Assembly: GCA_023451265.1 (NCBI GenBank) | Contig: JAEYAG010000126.1 | Location: forward strand, 1 to 14,778 | DNA length: 14,778 bases | DNA from: Actinomycetes bacterium | GTDB taxonomy: Bacteria > Actinomycetota > Actinomycetes > Actinomycetales > Microbacteriaceae | Direction: 5' to 3' | Shown here: piece by piece, positions 8,078 to 14,711 of the stretch | How the letters are laid out: each line of letters starts with the position of its first letter | Numbering within the stretch: position 1 is the first letter of the stretch | Program-made: the position numbers and the translations under genes | The notes under the pieces: generated by a model | Told to the model about the DNA's origin: nothing | Database searches by the model: none | Seen by the model: the letters and a program-made list of their open reading frames with translations, nothing else

Positions 8078-9283
8078 TCAGAGCGGCTCGCCGCGGTACA
8101 GCTTCTCGAACGTGTCGAGCGTGTTCTCGATGTCGTGGATCTTGACGCCGTCCAGCGACGCCTGCTGCATCCGCAGGTACTCCTCGGGCGAGGCGGTGAG
8201 CACGCGGCGGAGCTTGTCGGCGAGGTCGTCGGCGTTGCCGGGCTCGAACAGGTAGCCGTTGACGCCGTCGTGGATCAGGTGCGGGAGCGCCACGGCATCC
8301 GCCCCCACCACCGGCAGCCCCGACGCCATCGCCTCCATCGTGGCGATGGACTGCAGCTCGGCGATCGAGGCGATCGCGAACACGTCGGCCTGCGTGTACG
8401 CGGCGCGCAGCTGATCCTCGTCGACCCGGCCGTGGAAGCGCACCCGGTCGGCGATGCCGAGTCGCTGGGCGGTCTGCTCGAGGTTGCGCCGCTGGTCGCC
8501 GCCGCCGACGATGTCGAAGGTGATCTCCGGCAGCTCGGGGGCGAGCTTCGCGACGGCGTGGAGGGTGACCTCGACGTGCTTCTCGGTCGTGAGGCGCCCG
8601 ACGAACAGCACGCGGGAGTGCGCGCGCGGCGTGAGGTCGGGGGTGTAGTTGCGCTTGTCGATGCCGCAGCTGATGGGGATGACGCCGTGGATGTCGATCG
8701 TGTTCTCGAGGAACTCCGCCGCCTTCCGCGTGGGCGTGGTGACCGCGCGCGACATGTCGAACGTGCGCTTGGCGTCGTCCCAGGCGAGCTTCACGACGAT
8801 CTTGTCGAGCACGGGCGGCAGGGTAGTGAAGTCGATGATGTTCTCGGCCATCACGTGGTTCGTCGCGACGACGGGGATGCCGCGGCGTCGCGCGATCCGC
8901 GTCAGCGCACGCCCGAGGACGATGTGCGACTGGCTGTGCACGACGTCGGCGGGCACCTCGTCGAGGAGCCGGCGCGAGTAATGCTTGGCCATCCAGGGGA
9001 GGACGAACCGCAACCAGTCGTGGGGGTACCAGCGCCACCCCGGCGGGCGGTGCACCGTGATCTCCTGGCCCTCGATGACCTCGCGGAACACGCCGTGATT
9101 GCGGTGGGTGACGCTCGGGGTGAGGATGTGCACGTCGTGGCCTCGGCCGGCGAGCCCGGCCGCGAGGCGCTCGGCGAAGCGCGCGGCACCGTTCACGTCG
9201 GGGGCGAACGTGTCTGCGGCGATGACGATCGTCAGCGGCCGGTCGGGGCGGGGAGAGTCGTCTGGTGTCGCGGATTCGGTCAC
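8078..9283 (-). CDS. GT4 glycosyltransferase (diacylglycerol glucosyltransferase-like)
   Basis: This 401-aa GT4 enzyme is the first gene of the pair. The N-terminal half has IVIAADTFAPDVNGAARFAERLA (from residue 19), the acceptor-side glycine loop of the GT4 group that includes diacylglycerol glucosyl- and mannosyltransferases (MgtA/PimB-like), then HSQSH (116-120). The donor domain has VLFVGRLTTEKHVE (225-238), VGGGDQRRNLE, and the EX7E motif at 309-317 (AELQSIATME) followed by AMASGLPVVGADAVALPHLI. That pattern favours a membrane glycolipid enzyme, though this is inference. The start is GTG 9281-9283: translation begins MTESATPDDSPRPDRPLTIVIAAD with a short polar lead before the first beta strand. 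The RBS is weak, so the exact start is uncertain. A -10-like TAGACT (minus, 9350-9355) lies 66 nt upstream. Confidence 0.88.
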   Translation of the reverse strand: MTESATPDDSPRPDRPLTIVIAADTFAPDVNGAARFAERLAAGLAGRGHDVHILTPSVTHRNHGVFREVIEGQEITVHRPPGWRWYPHDWLRFVLPWMAKHYSRRLLDEVPADVVHSQSHIVLGRALTRIARRRGIPVVATNHVMAENIIDFTTLPPVLDKIVVKLAWDDAKRTFDMSRAVTTPTRKAAEFLENTIDIHGVIPISCGIDKRNYTPDLTPRAHSRVLFVGRLTTEKHVEVTLHAVAKLAPELPEITFDIVGGGDQRRNLEQTAQRLGIADRVRFHGRVDEDQLRAAYTQADVFAIASIAELQSIATMEAMASGLPVVGADAVALPHLIHDGVNGYLFEPGNADDLADKLRRVLTASPEEYLRMQQASLDGVKIHDIENTLDTFEKLYRGEPL

Positions 9284-9406
9284 GGGGTGCGGGGCCTATC
9301 TGTGCGGCGGTGGCGGACCGCGGATCGCGGGTGTCCGCCGGCATCCGAGTCTACCCGAGGGCCCCCGCAGGGCCCGGAGGCCGCGGCGCGCCGCACACCG
9401 TGCGGG

Positions 9407-9412
9407 TACCCT
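9407..9412 (+). promoter_or_regulatory. -10 element TACCCT, leaderless start for the 204-aa gene
   Basis: TACCCT ends 6 nt before ATG 9419, with no Shine-Dalgarno between. It matches the layout at 4185-4190 and 10075-10080. Confidence 0.58.
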
Positions 9413-9418
9413 GAGGCC

Positions 9419-10033
9419 ATGCCTCGATTGTCCGCCGTCGCCGACCCCGAGCGCTGGGTGCCGGTGACCGACTCGTTCGGTTTCGGCGGGCGCCGCGCCC
9501 GCAAGAAGGCGATCCGGATGCTGCTGGGTCAGGCGAATGCGGCGATGGGTGCGCAGCCGCGGCCGGGCGGTGGGTTCGCGGCGTGGGCGATGAGCCAGGC
9601 CGCACCCGCACTCATGCGCAAGGCCGCCGGTCGGGTGCTCGTGTGGGTGTGGAAGGCCGAGCCCGAGCTGGTCGTGGTGATGGCGCAGCTGCAGCAGGCG
9701 ACTCCGCAGCTGCGCACGGCCCGCGCGATGATGCCGATGGAGTACGACGACACCGAGACCTTTCGCGGCACGTACCTCGGCGCGGGCGAGAAGCTGTTCA
9801 TGCCGACGCCTCCCCCGACCTCGACGCGCGAGAGCGCGACTCCACCGCCGCCGTTCGCGACCTACACGTGGGACACCGGCACGCACCTCGTGACGGTCAC
9901 CGCCGTCGGCGGCGACCGCGGGCGCTTCGGCACCGTCATCGGCGCCGTCGACGAGCTGGCCCGGTCGCTCAAGATCGTCGACGATCTCGCGATGGGCGAG
10001 GCCGCCGGAGTGCTGCGCCTCGACCCGGCCTGA
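9419..10033 (+). CDS. conserved-looking hypothetical protein, 204 aa
   Basis: I do not recognise the family. ATG 9419-9421 to TGA 10031-10033 encodes 204 residues. The N-terminus is short and polar (MPRLSAVADPERWVPVTDSF), then comes a basic GGRRARKKAIR stretch (24-34). A helical middle contains WAMSQAAPALMRKAAGRVLVWVWKAEPELVVV, amphipathic rather than clearly membrane-spanning. A proline-rich linker (MPTPPPTSTRESATPPPP) is followed by a C-terminal beta-rich part (FATYTWDTGTHLVTVTAVGGD) ending in a helix. No signal peptide or cysteine motif was seen. The reading frame is supported by strong third-position GC, a promoter 6 nt before the ATG, and a fit in the gap between the divergent glycosyltransferase and the channel gene. 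The opposite strand also has a long open frame, but without a promoter or family match. Confidence 0.75.
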   Translation: MPRLSAVADPERWVPVTDSFGFGGRRARKKAIRMLLGQANAAMGAQPRPGGGFAAWAMSQAAPALMRKAAGRVLVWVWKAEPELVVVMAQLQQATPQLRTARAMMPMEYDDTETFRGTYLGAGEKLFMPTPPPTSTRESATPPPPFATYTWDTGTHLVTVTAVGGDRGRFGTVIGAVDELARSLKIVDDLAMGEAAGVLRLDPA

Positions 10034-10074
10034 CACGCGCGCAGACCGGACCCCCATGCCGGGCCGGCGCTGGC

Positions 10075-10080
10075 TAGGGT
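10075..10080 (+). promoter_or_regulatory. -10 element TAGGGT, leaderless start for the potassium channel gene
   Basis: TAGGGT ends 6 nt before ATG 10087 in the 53-bp gap after the 204-aa gene. The channel gene therefore probably has its own promoter rather than depending on the gene upstream. Confidence 0.58.
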
Positions 10081-10086
10081 GGCGAC

Positions 10087-10794
10087 ATGGCCGCCCTGCA
10101 CCGCGTCTCGCCGCGCACGCTCGCGTGGGAGGACCGGACCGCGTGGCCGATGTTCGCCCTGTCGCTGGTGTTCTTCGCCGCGTGGGTGTGGCTGCTGAGC
10201 GATCCCGATCTCGACGCCGGGTGGCGCTCGCTGCTGATCGGGATCGTCGCACTCAGCTGGATCGTGTTCATCGCCGATTTCGCCGTGCGATGGCTGCTGA
10301 GCGGTGACCGCCGCGCGTTCCTGCGCACCCGGTGGTTCGAGGGTGTCTCACTGGTGGTGGCGTACCTGCGCCCCTTCGTCATCCTCGCCTACCTGTGGCG
10401 TCTGCCCTGGTTCCGCGCGACGGCCTCCCGGCAGCGGGCGCGGCTGATCATCCTGGTGAGCCTGTTCACGCTGCTGTTCGTGTTCACGGCATCCAGCCTC
10501 GTGTGGCTCGCCGAGCGGAACGATCCCCACGCCAACATCGTCAACCTCGGCGACGCGATCTGGTGGGGGTTCGCCACGATCGCCACCGTCGGCTACGGCG
10601 ACTTCGTCCCGGTGACGGTGCCCGGCCGTACGATCGCGGTCGGCCTCATGATGGGCGGGCTCGTCGTGCTCGGCGTCACGAGCGCGACGGTGATCTCCGC
10701 CCTCACCGATCAGATCCATCGCACCGGTCAGCGGATCGCGGAGGAGCGCGCCGCGGCGGAGGCGACCCCCGAGGAGCCGGACTCGCCGTCCTGA
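10087..10794 (+). CDS. potassium ion channel protein (TVGYGD filter)
   Basis: This 235-aa membrane protein carries the canonical K+ selectivity filter TVGYGD at 167-172, preceded by a pore helix (LGDAIWWGFATIA, 154-166) and followed by an inner helix (about 178-208) containing GLMMGGLVVLGV, with glycines for gating. Upstream hydrophobic helices at about 21-38, 49-70, 86-104 and 118-141 give roughly five to six spans, so it resembles a voltage-gated-like (Kv/KvAP) plan. However, there is no clear S4 helix with regularly spaced arginines; the short AYLWRLPWFRATASRQRARL (101-120) is the nearest thing. The C-terminal tail is short, acidic and alanine-rich, with no RCK/TrkA_N regulatory domain. 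It likely sets membrane potential or K+ flux. Tetramer assembly is known for the family. The start is supported by the TAGGGT element. Confidence 0.92.
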   Translation: MAALHRVSPRTLAWEDRTAWPMFALSLVFFAAWVWLLSDPDLDAGWRSLLIGIVALSWIVFIADFAVRWLLSGDRRAFLRTRWFEGVSLVVAYLRPFVILAYLWRLPWFRATASRQRARLIILVSLFTLLFVFTASSLVWLAERNDPHANIVNLGDAIWWGFATIATVGYGDFVPVTVPGRTIAVGLMMGGLVVLGVTSATVISALTDQIHRTGQRIAEERAAAEATPEEPDSPS

Positions 10795-10900
10795 CTCCAG
10801 CCCGGGCGATGGATGCCGCGGCGGTGCAGCGCGCGAGGCGGGGGGGCAGGTGCGGCGCGGGGCGGGGGCGGCGCAGGGCGGGGCGACGGATGCCGGGGCC

Positions 10901-11292
10901 GTGAGCGAGCGCCAGCGCGAACGCGAGCTGCCGCTGCCGGCCGAGCCCGATCGCCCCGACGGGCCCGTCGGCGTCGGCAGCGTCGGCACGCGCTGCTACG
11001 TGTCGGCCCTCGTCGACGGCGACGGCAGCGTGCTGCTCATGCAGACGAAGGAGGCGGGGCGCAGCGTGCTCATCGAGCACGGCGCGTGCGCGCAGCCATC
11101 GCAGGTCGCGCAGTACATCGCCGAGCAGGGAGAGGGCGGCCGCGTCGTCGCGATGCAGCGCATTCTTCAGGGGGTCTCCGACCCGTTCCTGGGGTCGTTC
11201 CGCGGCATGCGATCGTCGCCTGGGCGAACGCGTACGACGAGCTCTCCCGCGGGGACTACGACGCGTTCCTCGCCCGCGGCGGGCGATCCTGA
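10901..11292 (+). pseudogene. DUF2252 protein remnant (N-terminus missing, internal deletion, frameshift)
   Basis: Frame 2 from about 10967 reads VGVGSVGTRCYVSALVDGDG, then LLMQTKEAGRSVL and GGRVVAMQRILQGVSDPFLGSF. This is the signature core of DUF2252 (COG4320), whose homologs read VVGVGSVGTRC..., QVKEA..SVL and GxRVV.GQRLMQ..SD.FLGW. At about 11205 the match stops and a different frame supplies AIVAWANAYDELSRGDYDAFLARG, the usual C-terminal end of the family (FA..YADQ...D...). The intervening section, which should carry a QxRDMKGS-like motif and about 80-100 residues, is gone. The family's N-terminal half (FxRG..., NFG) is also absent: before VGVGSVG there is only unrelated low-complexity sequence. 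Full-length DUF2252 proteins are around 400-450 aa. It is a dead fragment, probably left by deletions; GTG 10901 is only a nominal left edge. Confidence 0.85.
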
Positions 11293-11317
11293 CCGCGTCG
11301 CACCCGGCCGGCGCGCG

Positions 11318-11719
11318 TCAGTCGCCGAGCGGATCGAACGTGGGATAGCCGACCACGGCCGCGGCCCGCTGCATGAGCGCATCGTGCGTGACGATCGTGG
11401 TGTCCAGACCCGTGCGGATGACCGTTCCGAGGTGGATCGCGTCGAGCGTCTTGACGTGCGGCACGATCGCTTCCGCACTGGCCAGCACGGCGTCGTCGAT
11501 CGGCACGAGGTGGACATGGTCGACGATCTCGTCACGCAGGTCGACGGGGAGCCCCTCACGGCGAAGCAGCCGAGTCAGCTCCGTGCGCAGCAGGCGAGAG
11601 GCGAAGACCACGACGTCGGGGTCACCCGTCGCGCCGTCGAACCATGCGGCAGCCTCGGGTGCATGGCCGAAGAGGATGTGCGCGGCGACAGACGTGTCGA
11701 GCGCGAAGTACGTCGTCAC
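11318..11719 (-). CDS. VapC-like PIN-domain toxin
   Basis: This 133-aa PIN-domain ribonuclease would be the toxin of a type II toxin-antitoxin pair; characterised VapC proteins cut tRNA or rRNA using Mg2+. The acidic quartet is visible: D8 in ALDTSVAA, E47 in LLRTELTR, D93 in KTLDAIHLGT, and D112 in VTHDALMQ. The length is normal (about 130 aa). The start is ambiguous between two adjacent GTG codons. I used 11717-11719, which overlaps the antitoxin TGA as GTGA, the usual coupling; GTG 11720-11722 would add one residue. The antitoxin gene is directly upstream. The gene ends 25 bp from the convergent DUF2252 remnant. The RNA target cannot be predicted. Catalytic residues look intact, so the toxin is probably functional. 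Confidence 0.9.
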   Translation of the reverse strand: MTTYFALDTSVAAHILFGHAPEAAAWFDGATGDPDVVVFASRLLRTELTRLLRREGLPVDLRDEIVDHVHLVPIDDAVLASAEAIVPHVKTLDAIHLGTVIRTGLDTTIVTHDALMQRAAAVVGYPTFDPLGD

Positions 11720-11967
11720 CACTCGCCGGCCATGTCATCGAGCAGGCCCTCGACCGATTCTGCGGTCCGGAGCTCGTGGCGAGCAAGTCCTGCCGTGCGT
11801 GCGCCCTCGCGCGCCTTCGGAGGCAGCAGCACCGTGCGCCGATCGGGCGGGATGATGCGCCCCACCTCCCGATCGTGGCGTGTGATCCGATAGGTCTCGC
11901 CCGCCTCCACCTCGGCCAGCATGGCCGTCGGATTCTGCCGCAGCTGCCCGACCGTGATGCTCTTCAT
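11716..11967 (-). CDS. Phd/YefM-family antitoxin (VapB role)
   Basis: This 83-aa antitoxin partners the PIN toxin downstream. The N-terminal half, MKSITVGQLRQNPTAMLAEV, then GETYRITRHDREVGRIIPP, is the Phd/YefM DNA-binding fold: first strand, helix with QLRQNP, then the beta hairpin with R-x-G-R-I-I-P. The C-terminal half (ARTAGLARHELRTAESVEGLLDDMAGEW) is a predicted helix that would wrap the toxin and end in an acidic, tryptophan-containing segment. ATG 11965-11967 has TAGCCT 6 nt upstream on its strand, so the operon is probably leaderless. Toxin and antitoxin overlap by four bases. Family members repress their own promoter; a candidate operator lies upstream of the hexamer. Confidence 0.9.
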   Translation of the reverse strand: MKSITVGQLRQNPTAMLAEVEAGETYRITRHDREVGRIIPPDRRTVLLPPKAREGARTAGLARHELRTAESVEGLLDDMAGEW

Positions 11968-11973
11968 GCTCCG

Positions 11974-12008
11974 AGGCTACCCAGTTTGTCTACCCATGTC
12001 TACGACAT
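11974..12008 (-). promoter_or_regulatory. toxin-antitoxin promoter and candidate operator
   Basis: On the minus strand TAGCCT (complement of 11974-11979) ends 6 nt before the antitoxin ATG. Upstream, TGTCTAC occurs twice on the plus strand exactly 10 bp apart (11987-11993 and 11997-12003). The second copy is part of a perfect inverted repeat ATGTC-TAC-GACAT (11996-12008). One-turn-spaced half sites next to the -10 are what a Phd-type autorepressor would be expected to bind; the assignment is inference. Confidence 0.6.
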
Positions 12009-12062
12009 CCAGACCCCCTGCGCGACTGACCACCTGAGAGGCCCGACGCGTGCGGGACGTGC

Positions 12063-12086
12063 TAGCCTCCTACCGACTGGCCGGTA
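12063..12086 (+). promoter_or_regulatory. promoter -10 TAGCCT with TetR-type operator
   Basis: TAGCCT (12063-12068) is followed at once by TACCGACTGGCCGGTA (12071-12086), an imperfect 16-bp inverted repeat with TACCG/CGGTA arms. ACCGAC...GGTCGGT-like palindromes are common TetR-family operators in actinobacteria. Its place at the expected transcription start, 32 bp before the dehydrogenase ATG, fits repression by the TetR gene at 12893. Binding is inferred, not shown. Confidence 0.6.
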
Positions 12087-12117
12087 TGTCTTCCGGCCCC
12101 GCGACACGAAGGCGCCC

Positions 12118-12860
12118 ATGACCCTCGACCGCTTCACCGGCACGGTCTCGCTCATCACCGGCAGCAGCCGCGGCATCGGGCTCGCGATCGCGCAGCGCAT
12201 CGTCGCCGAAGGCGGCGCGGTCGTCCTCACCGGCCGCCACAGGACACCCTCGACGAGGCCGTCGAAGGTCTCGGTGCCGGGGCCTCAGCGGTCGCCGGCC
12301 GCGCCGACGACCCGGAGCACCGTGCCGCCGTGTTCGCGCACATCGCCGCGCACCACGGCCGCCTCGACCACCTCGTCAACAACGCCGGCATCAACCCGGC
12401 CTACGGCCCGGCGCTCGCCCTCGACCCCGCCGCCGCGCGCAAGATCCTCGAGGTCAACGTCATCGCCGCCCTGGAGTGGACCCGCGACGCGGTCGCCGCG
12501 GGCCTGCGTCGCTCGATCGTCAACATCGCCTCCATCTCCGGCGTCACCGCGGCGCCGAACATCTCGTTCTACGGCGTCTCCAAGGCGGCGCTGATCAACC
12601 TGACGATCCAGCTCGCCGATGAGCTGGCCCCCGGCATCCGCGTCAACGCCGTCGCACCCGCCGTCATCAACACCCGCTTCGCGAAGGCACTGTAGGAGGG
12701 TCGCGAGGACGAGGCCGCCGCGGCGTACCCGCTCGCGCGGCTCGGCGAGCCCGACGACGTCGCGGCTCCCGTCGCGTTCCTGCTGTCGTCGGATGCCGGG
12801 TGGATCACCGGTCAGACCCTGTTGATCGACGGCGGCACCTCGATCCGCCCCCTCGACTGA
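12118..12860 (+). pseudogene. short-chain dehydrogenase/reductase, broken by frameshift and stop
   Basis: ATG 12118-12120 opens MTLDRFTGTVSLITGSSRGI, the SDR cofactor loop TGSSRGIG, and runs to VVLTGRH in frame 1. At about 12241 the reading continues only in frame 3, as xDTLDEAVEGLGAGASAVAG, consistent with loss of one base. Frame 3 then gives NNAG (LVNNAGINPAYG), the catalytic Ser segment VNIASISG, and Y-G-V-S-K (YxxxK) with RVNAVAPAVINT. An in-frame TAG at 12693-12695 (ALxEGRED, probably from TAC) interrupts before the normal C-terminus (YPLARLGEPDDVAAPVAFLL ... WITGQTLLIDGG), which ends at TGA 12858-12860. All other SDR landmarks are in place, so decay is recent or the two lesions are sequencing errors. 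Intact length would be about 247 aa, FabG-like. It is the first gene of a run with a TetR regulator and a thiolase. Confidence 0.88.
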
Positions 12861-12892
12861 GGCGCCCGCGCAGGGCAGGGAAAGATGGACGT

Positions 12893-13486
12893 ATGAAGCA
12901 GACCAACGTGGCCGACGACGTCACACGCGCCGCCGTCGACCTCTTCGCCGCACAGGGCTACGCGAACACGAGCGTGCAGCAGATCGTCGAGGCCGCCGGC
13001 GTCACCAAGGGCGCGATGTACCACTACTTCCAGTCGAAGGACGACCTGCTCTTCGGCATCTACGACCGGCTGCTGTCGCTGCAGAAGCAGCGCCTCGACG
13101 ACATCGTGGCCCGCGGCGGCGCTGTCGTCGACGTGGTACGGGCCGTATGCGTCGACGTCATCGAGACCTCGATCGAGTTTCTGCCGGAGGGCACCGTCTT
13201 CTTCCGGTCGTCGCACATGCTCAGCGCGCCGCGGCAGCAGGAGGTCACGCGCCGCCGCCGCGCCTACCACGACACGTTCGCGGCACTCATCGAGCAGGGC
13301 CGGGCCGAAGGGGTGTTCCGCAGCGACATCCCGGTGCCGGTCGTGGTGGCGCATTTCTTCAGCGACGTGCACTACCTGTCGCACTGGTACTTGCCGGAGG
13401 GCCCCGAGAGCGGCACCCTCGTCGCCGAGCAGCTCACCGAGCTGTTCCTCGCCGGAATCAGCACCGGCGCCGCCGCGTTCGTCTGA
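12893..13486 (+). CDS. TetR/AcrR-family transcriptional regulator
   Basis: The 197-aa repressor starts at ATG 12893-12895. The TetR_N helix-turn-helix occupies residues about 8-53: AAVDLFAAQGYANTSVQQIV then EAAGVTKGAMYHYFQSKDDLL, with the hallmark G-x-x-Y-x-H-F/Y-x-x-K pattern. The C-terminal ligand domain (about 60-190) is helical, with EFLPEGTVFFRSSHMLSAPR and a histidine/aromatic run HFFSDVHYLSHWYLPEG. The ligand is unknown; beside a thiolase an acyl-CoA is plausible, as for KstR2- and FadR-like members (inference). The gene follows the broken dehydrogenase by 32 bp and precedes the thiolase by 10 bp, so the three are probably one transcript. A TetR-type palindrome sits at the promoter at 12063. 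The 5' Shine-Dalgarno (AGGGAAAG) is weak and rather distant. Confidence 0.92.
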   Translation: MKQTNVADDVTRAAVDLFAAQGYANTSVQQIVEAAGVTKGAMYHYFQSKDDLLFGIYDRLLSLQKQRLDDIVARGGAVVDVVRAVCVDVIETSIEFLPEGTVFFRSSHMLSAPRQQEVTRRRRAYHDTFAALIEQGRAEGVFRSDIPVPVVVAHFFSDVHYLSHWYLPEGPESGTLVAEQLTELFLAGISTGAAAFV

Positions 13487-13492
13487 GGAGGA
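13487..13492 (+). promoter_or_regulatory. strong ribosome binding site AGGAGG fixing a GTG start
   Basis: A perfect AGGAGG-type core directly after the TetR stop codon lies 4-5 nt before GTG 13497. It decides the GTG start of the thiolase: the ATG at 13491-13493 region is out of frame. Confidence 0.75.
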
Positions 13493-13496
13493 TGCC

Positions 13497-14711
13497 GTGA
13501 CCGAGGCCTACATCGTCGCCACCGCCCGCTCGCCGATCGGACGCGCCCGCAAGGGCTCGCTCGTCGGCATCCGTCCCGACGATCTCGCGGCGCGCATGGT
13601 CCGCGCCGCGCTGGAGAAGGTGCCGGCGCTCGACCCCGCACGCATCGACGACCTGCTCGTCGGGTGCGGGCAGCCGGCGGGCGAGCAGGGGTTCAACCTC
13701 GCCCGGATCGTCGCGGTGCTGCTCGGGCTCGACACCGTGCCCGGGGCGACCGTCAACCGCTACTGCTCGTCGTCGCTGCAGACCACCCGCATGGCCTTCC
13801 ACGCCATCAAGGCGGGCGAGGGCGACGTGTTCGTCTCGGCGGGCGTCGAGTCGGTGTCGCGCTACGTGCACGGCCGCGCGGATGCCGAGGAGGCGCACAA
13901 CCCGGTGTTCGCGGATGCCGGGGCGCGCACCGCGGCGCGCGCGGGCGGCGGGGCGTCGCCGTGGACCGACCCGCGCACCGACGGGACGGCTCCCGACCCG
14001 TACATTGCGATGGGCCAGACCGCCGAGAACGTCGCGCAGCTGCGGGGCATCGGCCGCGCCGACCAAGACGCGTTCGCCGCGCGGTCGCAGCAGCGCGCCG
14101 AGGCGGCGATCGCCTCGGGGTTCTGGGCCCGCGACATCACGCCCGTCACGCGCGCGGGCGGCCCGGGCGGCGCCGCCGACGACGGGCCGCGACCGGGCGT
14201 GACGCTCGAAGGGCTCGCCGCCCTCGAGCCGGTCTTTCGCCCCGACGGGACGGTCACGGCGGGCAACTGCTGCCCGCTCAACGACGGTGCCGCGGCCGTC
14301 GTCATCGTCTCGGACCGCGTCGTGGACGAGCTCGGGCTCACCCCGCTCGCGCGCATCGTCTCGACGGGGGTGAGCGGGCTGTCGCCGGAGATCATGGGCC
14401 TCGGCCCGGTCGAGGCGTCGCGCCGCGCGCTCGCGCGGGCGGGGCTCGGTGTCGACGACATGGATCTCGTGGAGATCAACGAGGCGTTCGCCGCGCAGGT
14501 GATCCCGTCGGCACGCGAGCTCGGCATCGACGACGAGCGCCTCAACGTCTTCGGCGGCGCGATCGCCGTCGGGCATCCGTTCGGCATGACGGGCGCCCGC
14601 ATCACCTCGACCCTGCTGAACGGCCTCGCCGAGCGGGACGGCCGGTACGGGCTGGAGACGATGTGCGTCGGCGGCGGTCAGGGCATGGCGATGGTGCTCG
14701 AGCGGGTCTGA
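13497..14711 (+). CDS. thiolase family protein (acetyl-CoA C-acyltransferase)
   Basis: This 404-aa thiolase catalyses CoA-dependent cleavage of 3-oxoacyl-CoA, or the reverse condensation of two acyl-CoAs. The nucleophile cysteine is C90 in VNRYCSSSLQ; the active-site loop NEAFAAQ is at 328-334; the catalytic histidine is H360 in GHPFGMTGAR; and the second cysteine is C390 in CVGGGQG. All four elements are intact and the length is normal (about 390-405). It opens MTEAYIVATARSPIGRARKG, a standard start, from GTG 13497 behind AGGAGG. An unusually long polar/alanine-glycine loop at about 124-165 and the GPGGAADDGPRPG loop near 222-234 are typical of the degradative/FadA-like subgroup. Its partner enzymes (hydratase, acyl-CoA dehydrogenase) are not in the window. 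Degradation of an acyl chain or a sterol/aromatic side chain is a reasonable guess from the TetR and SDR neighbours. Confidence 0.93.
   Translation: MTEAYIVATARSPIGRARKGSLVGIRPDDLAARMVRAALEKVPALDPARIDDLLVGCGQPAGEQGFNLARIVAVLLGLDTVPGATVNRYCSSSLQTTRMAFHAIKAGEGDVFVSAGVESVSRYVHGRADAEEAHNPVFADAGARTAARAGGGASPWTDPRTDGTAPDPYIAMGQTAENVAQLRGIGRADQDAFAARSQQRAEAAIASGFWARDITPVTRAGGPGGAADDGPRPGVTLEGLAALEPVFRPDGTVTAGNCCPLNDGAAAVVIVSDRVVDELGLTPLARIVSTGVSGLSPEIMGLGPVEASRRALARAGLGVDDMDLVEINEAFAAQVIPSARELGIDDERLNVFGGAIAVGHPFGMTGARITSTLLNGLAERDGRYGLETMCVGGGQGMAMVLERV

Noticed and set aside
9359..9375. Two GGGCCC blocks 5 nt apart as a terminator
   Set aside because: Each block is self-palindromic, there is no T-run, and it lies between divergent genes where no terminator is expected.
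8075..9418. Plus-strand frame antisense to the second glycosyltransferase, in frame with the 204-aa gene
   Set aside because: GT4 motifs on the minus strand are unambiguous; the 204-aa gene has its own promoter-ATG at 9419.
12800..12892. Longer start for the TetR gene
   Set aside because: It would add 31 residues reading through the dehydrogenase 3' end; TetR proteins start shortly before the helix-turn-helix, as with ATG 12893.
6818..14711. Defence island or phage-related system
   Set aside because: Apart from the VapBC pair there is no nuclease, methylase, integrase or phage gene; the neighbours are ordinary metabolic, channel and glycosyltransferase genes.
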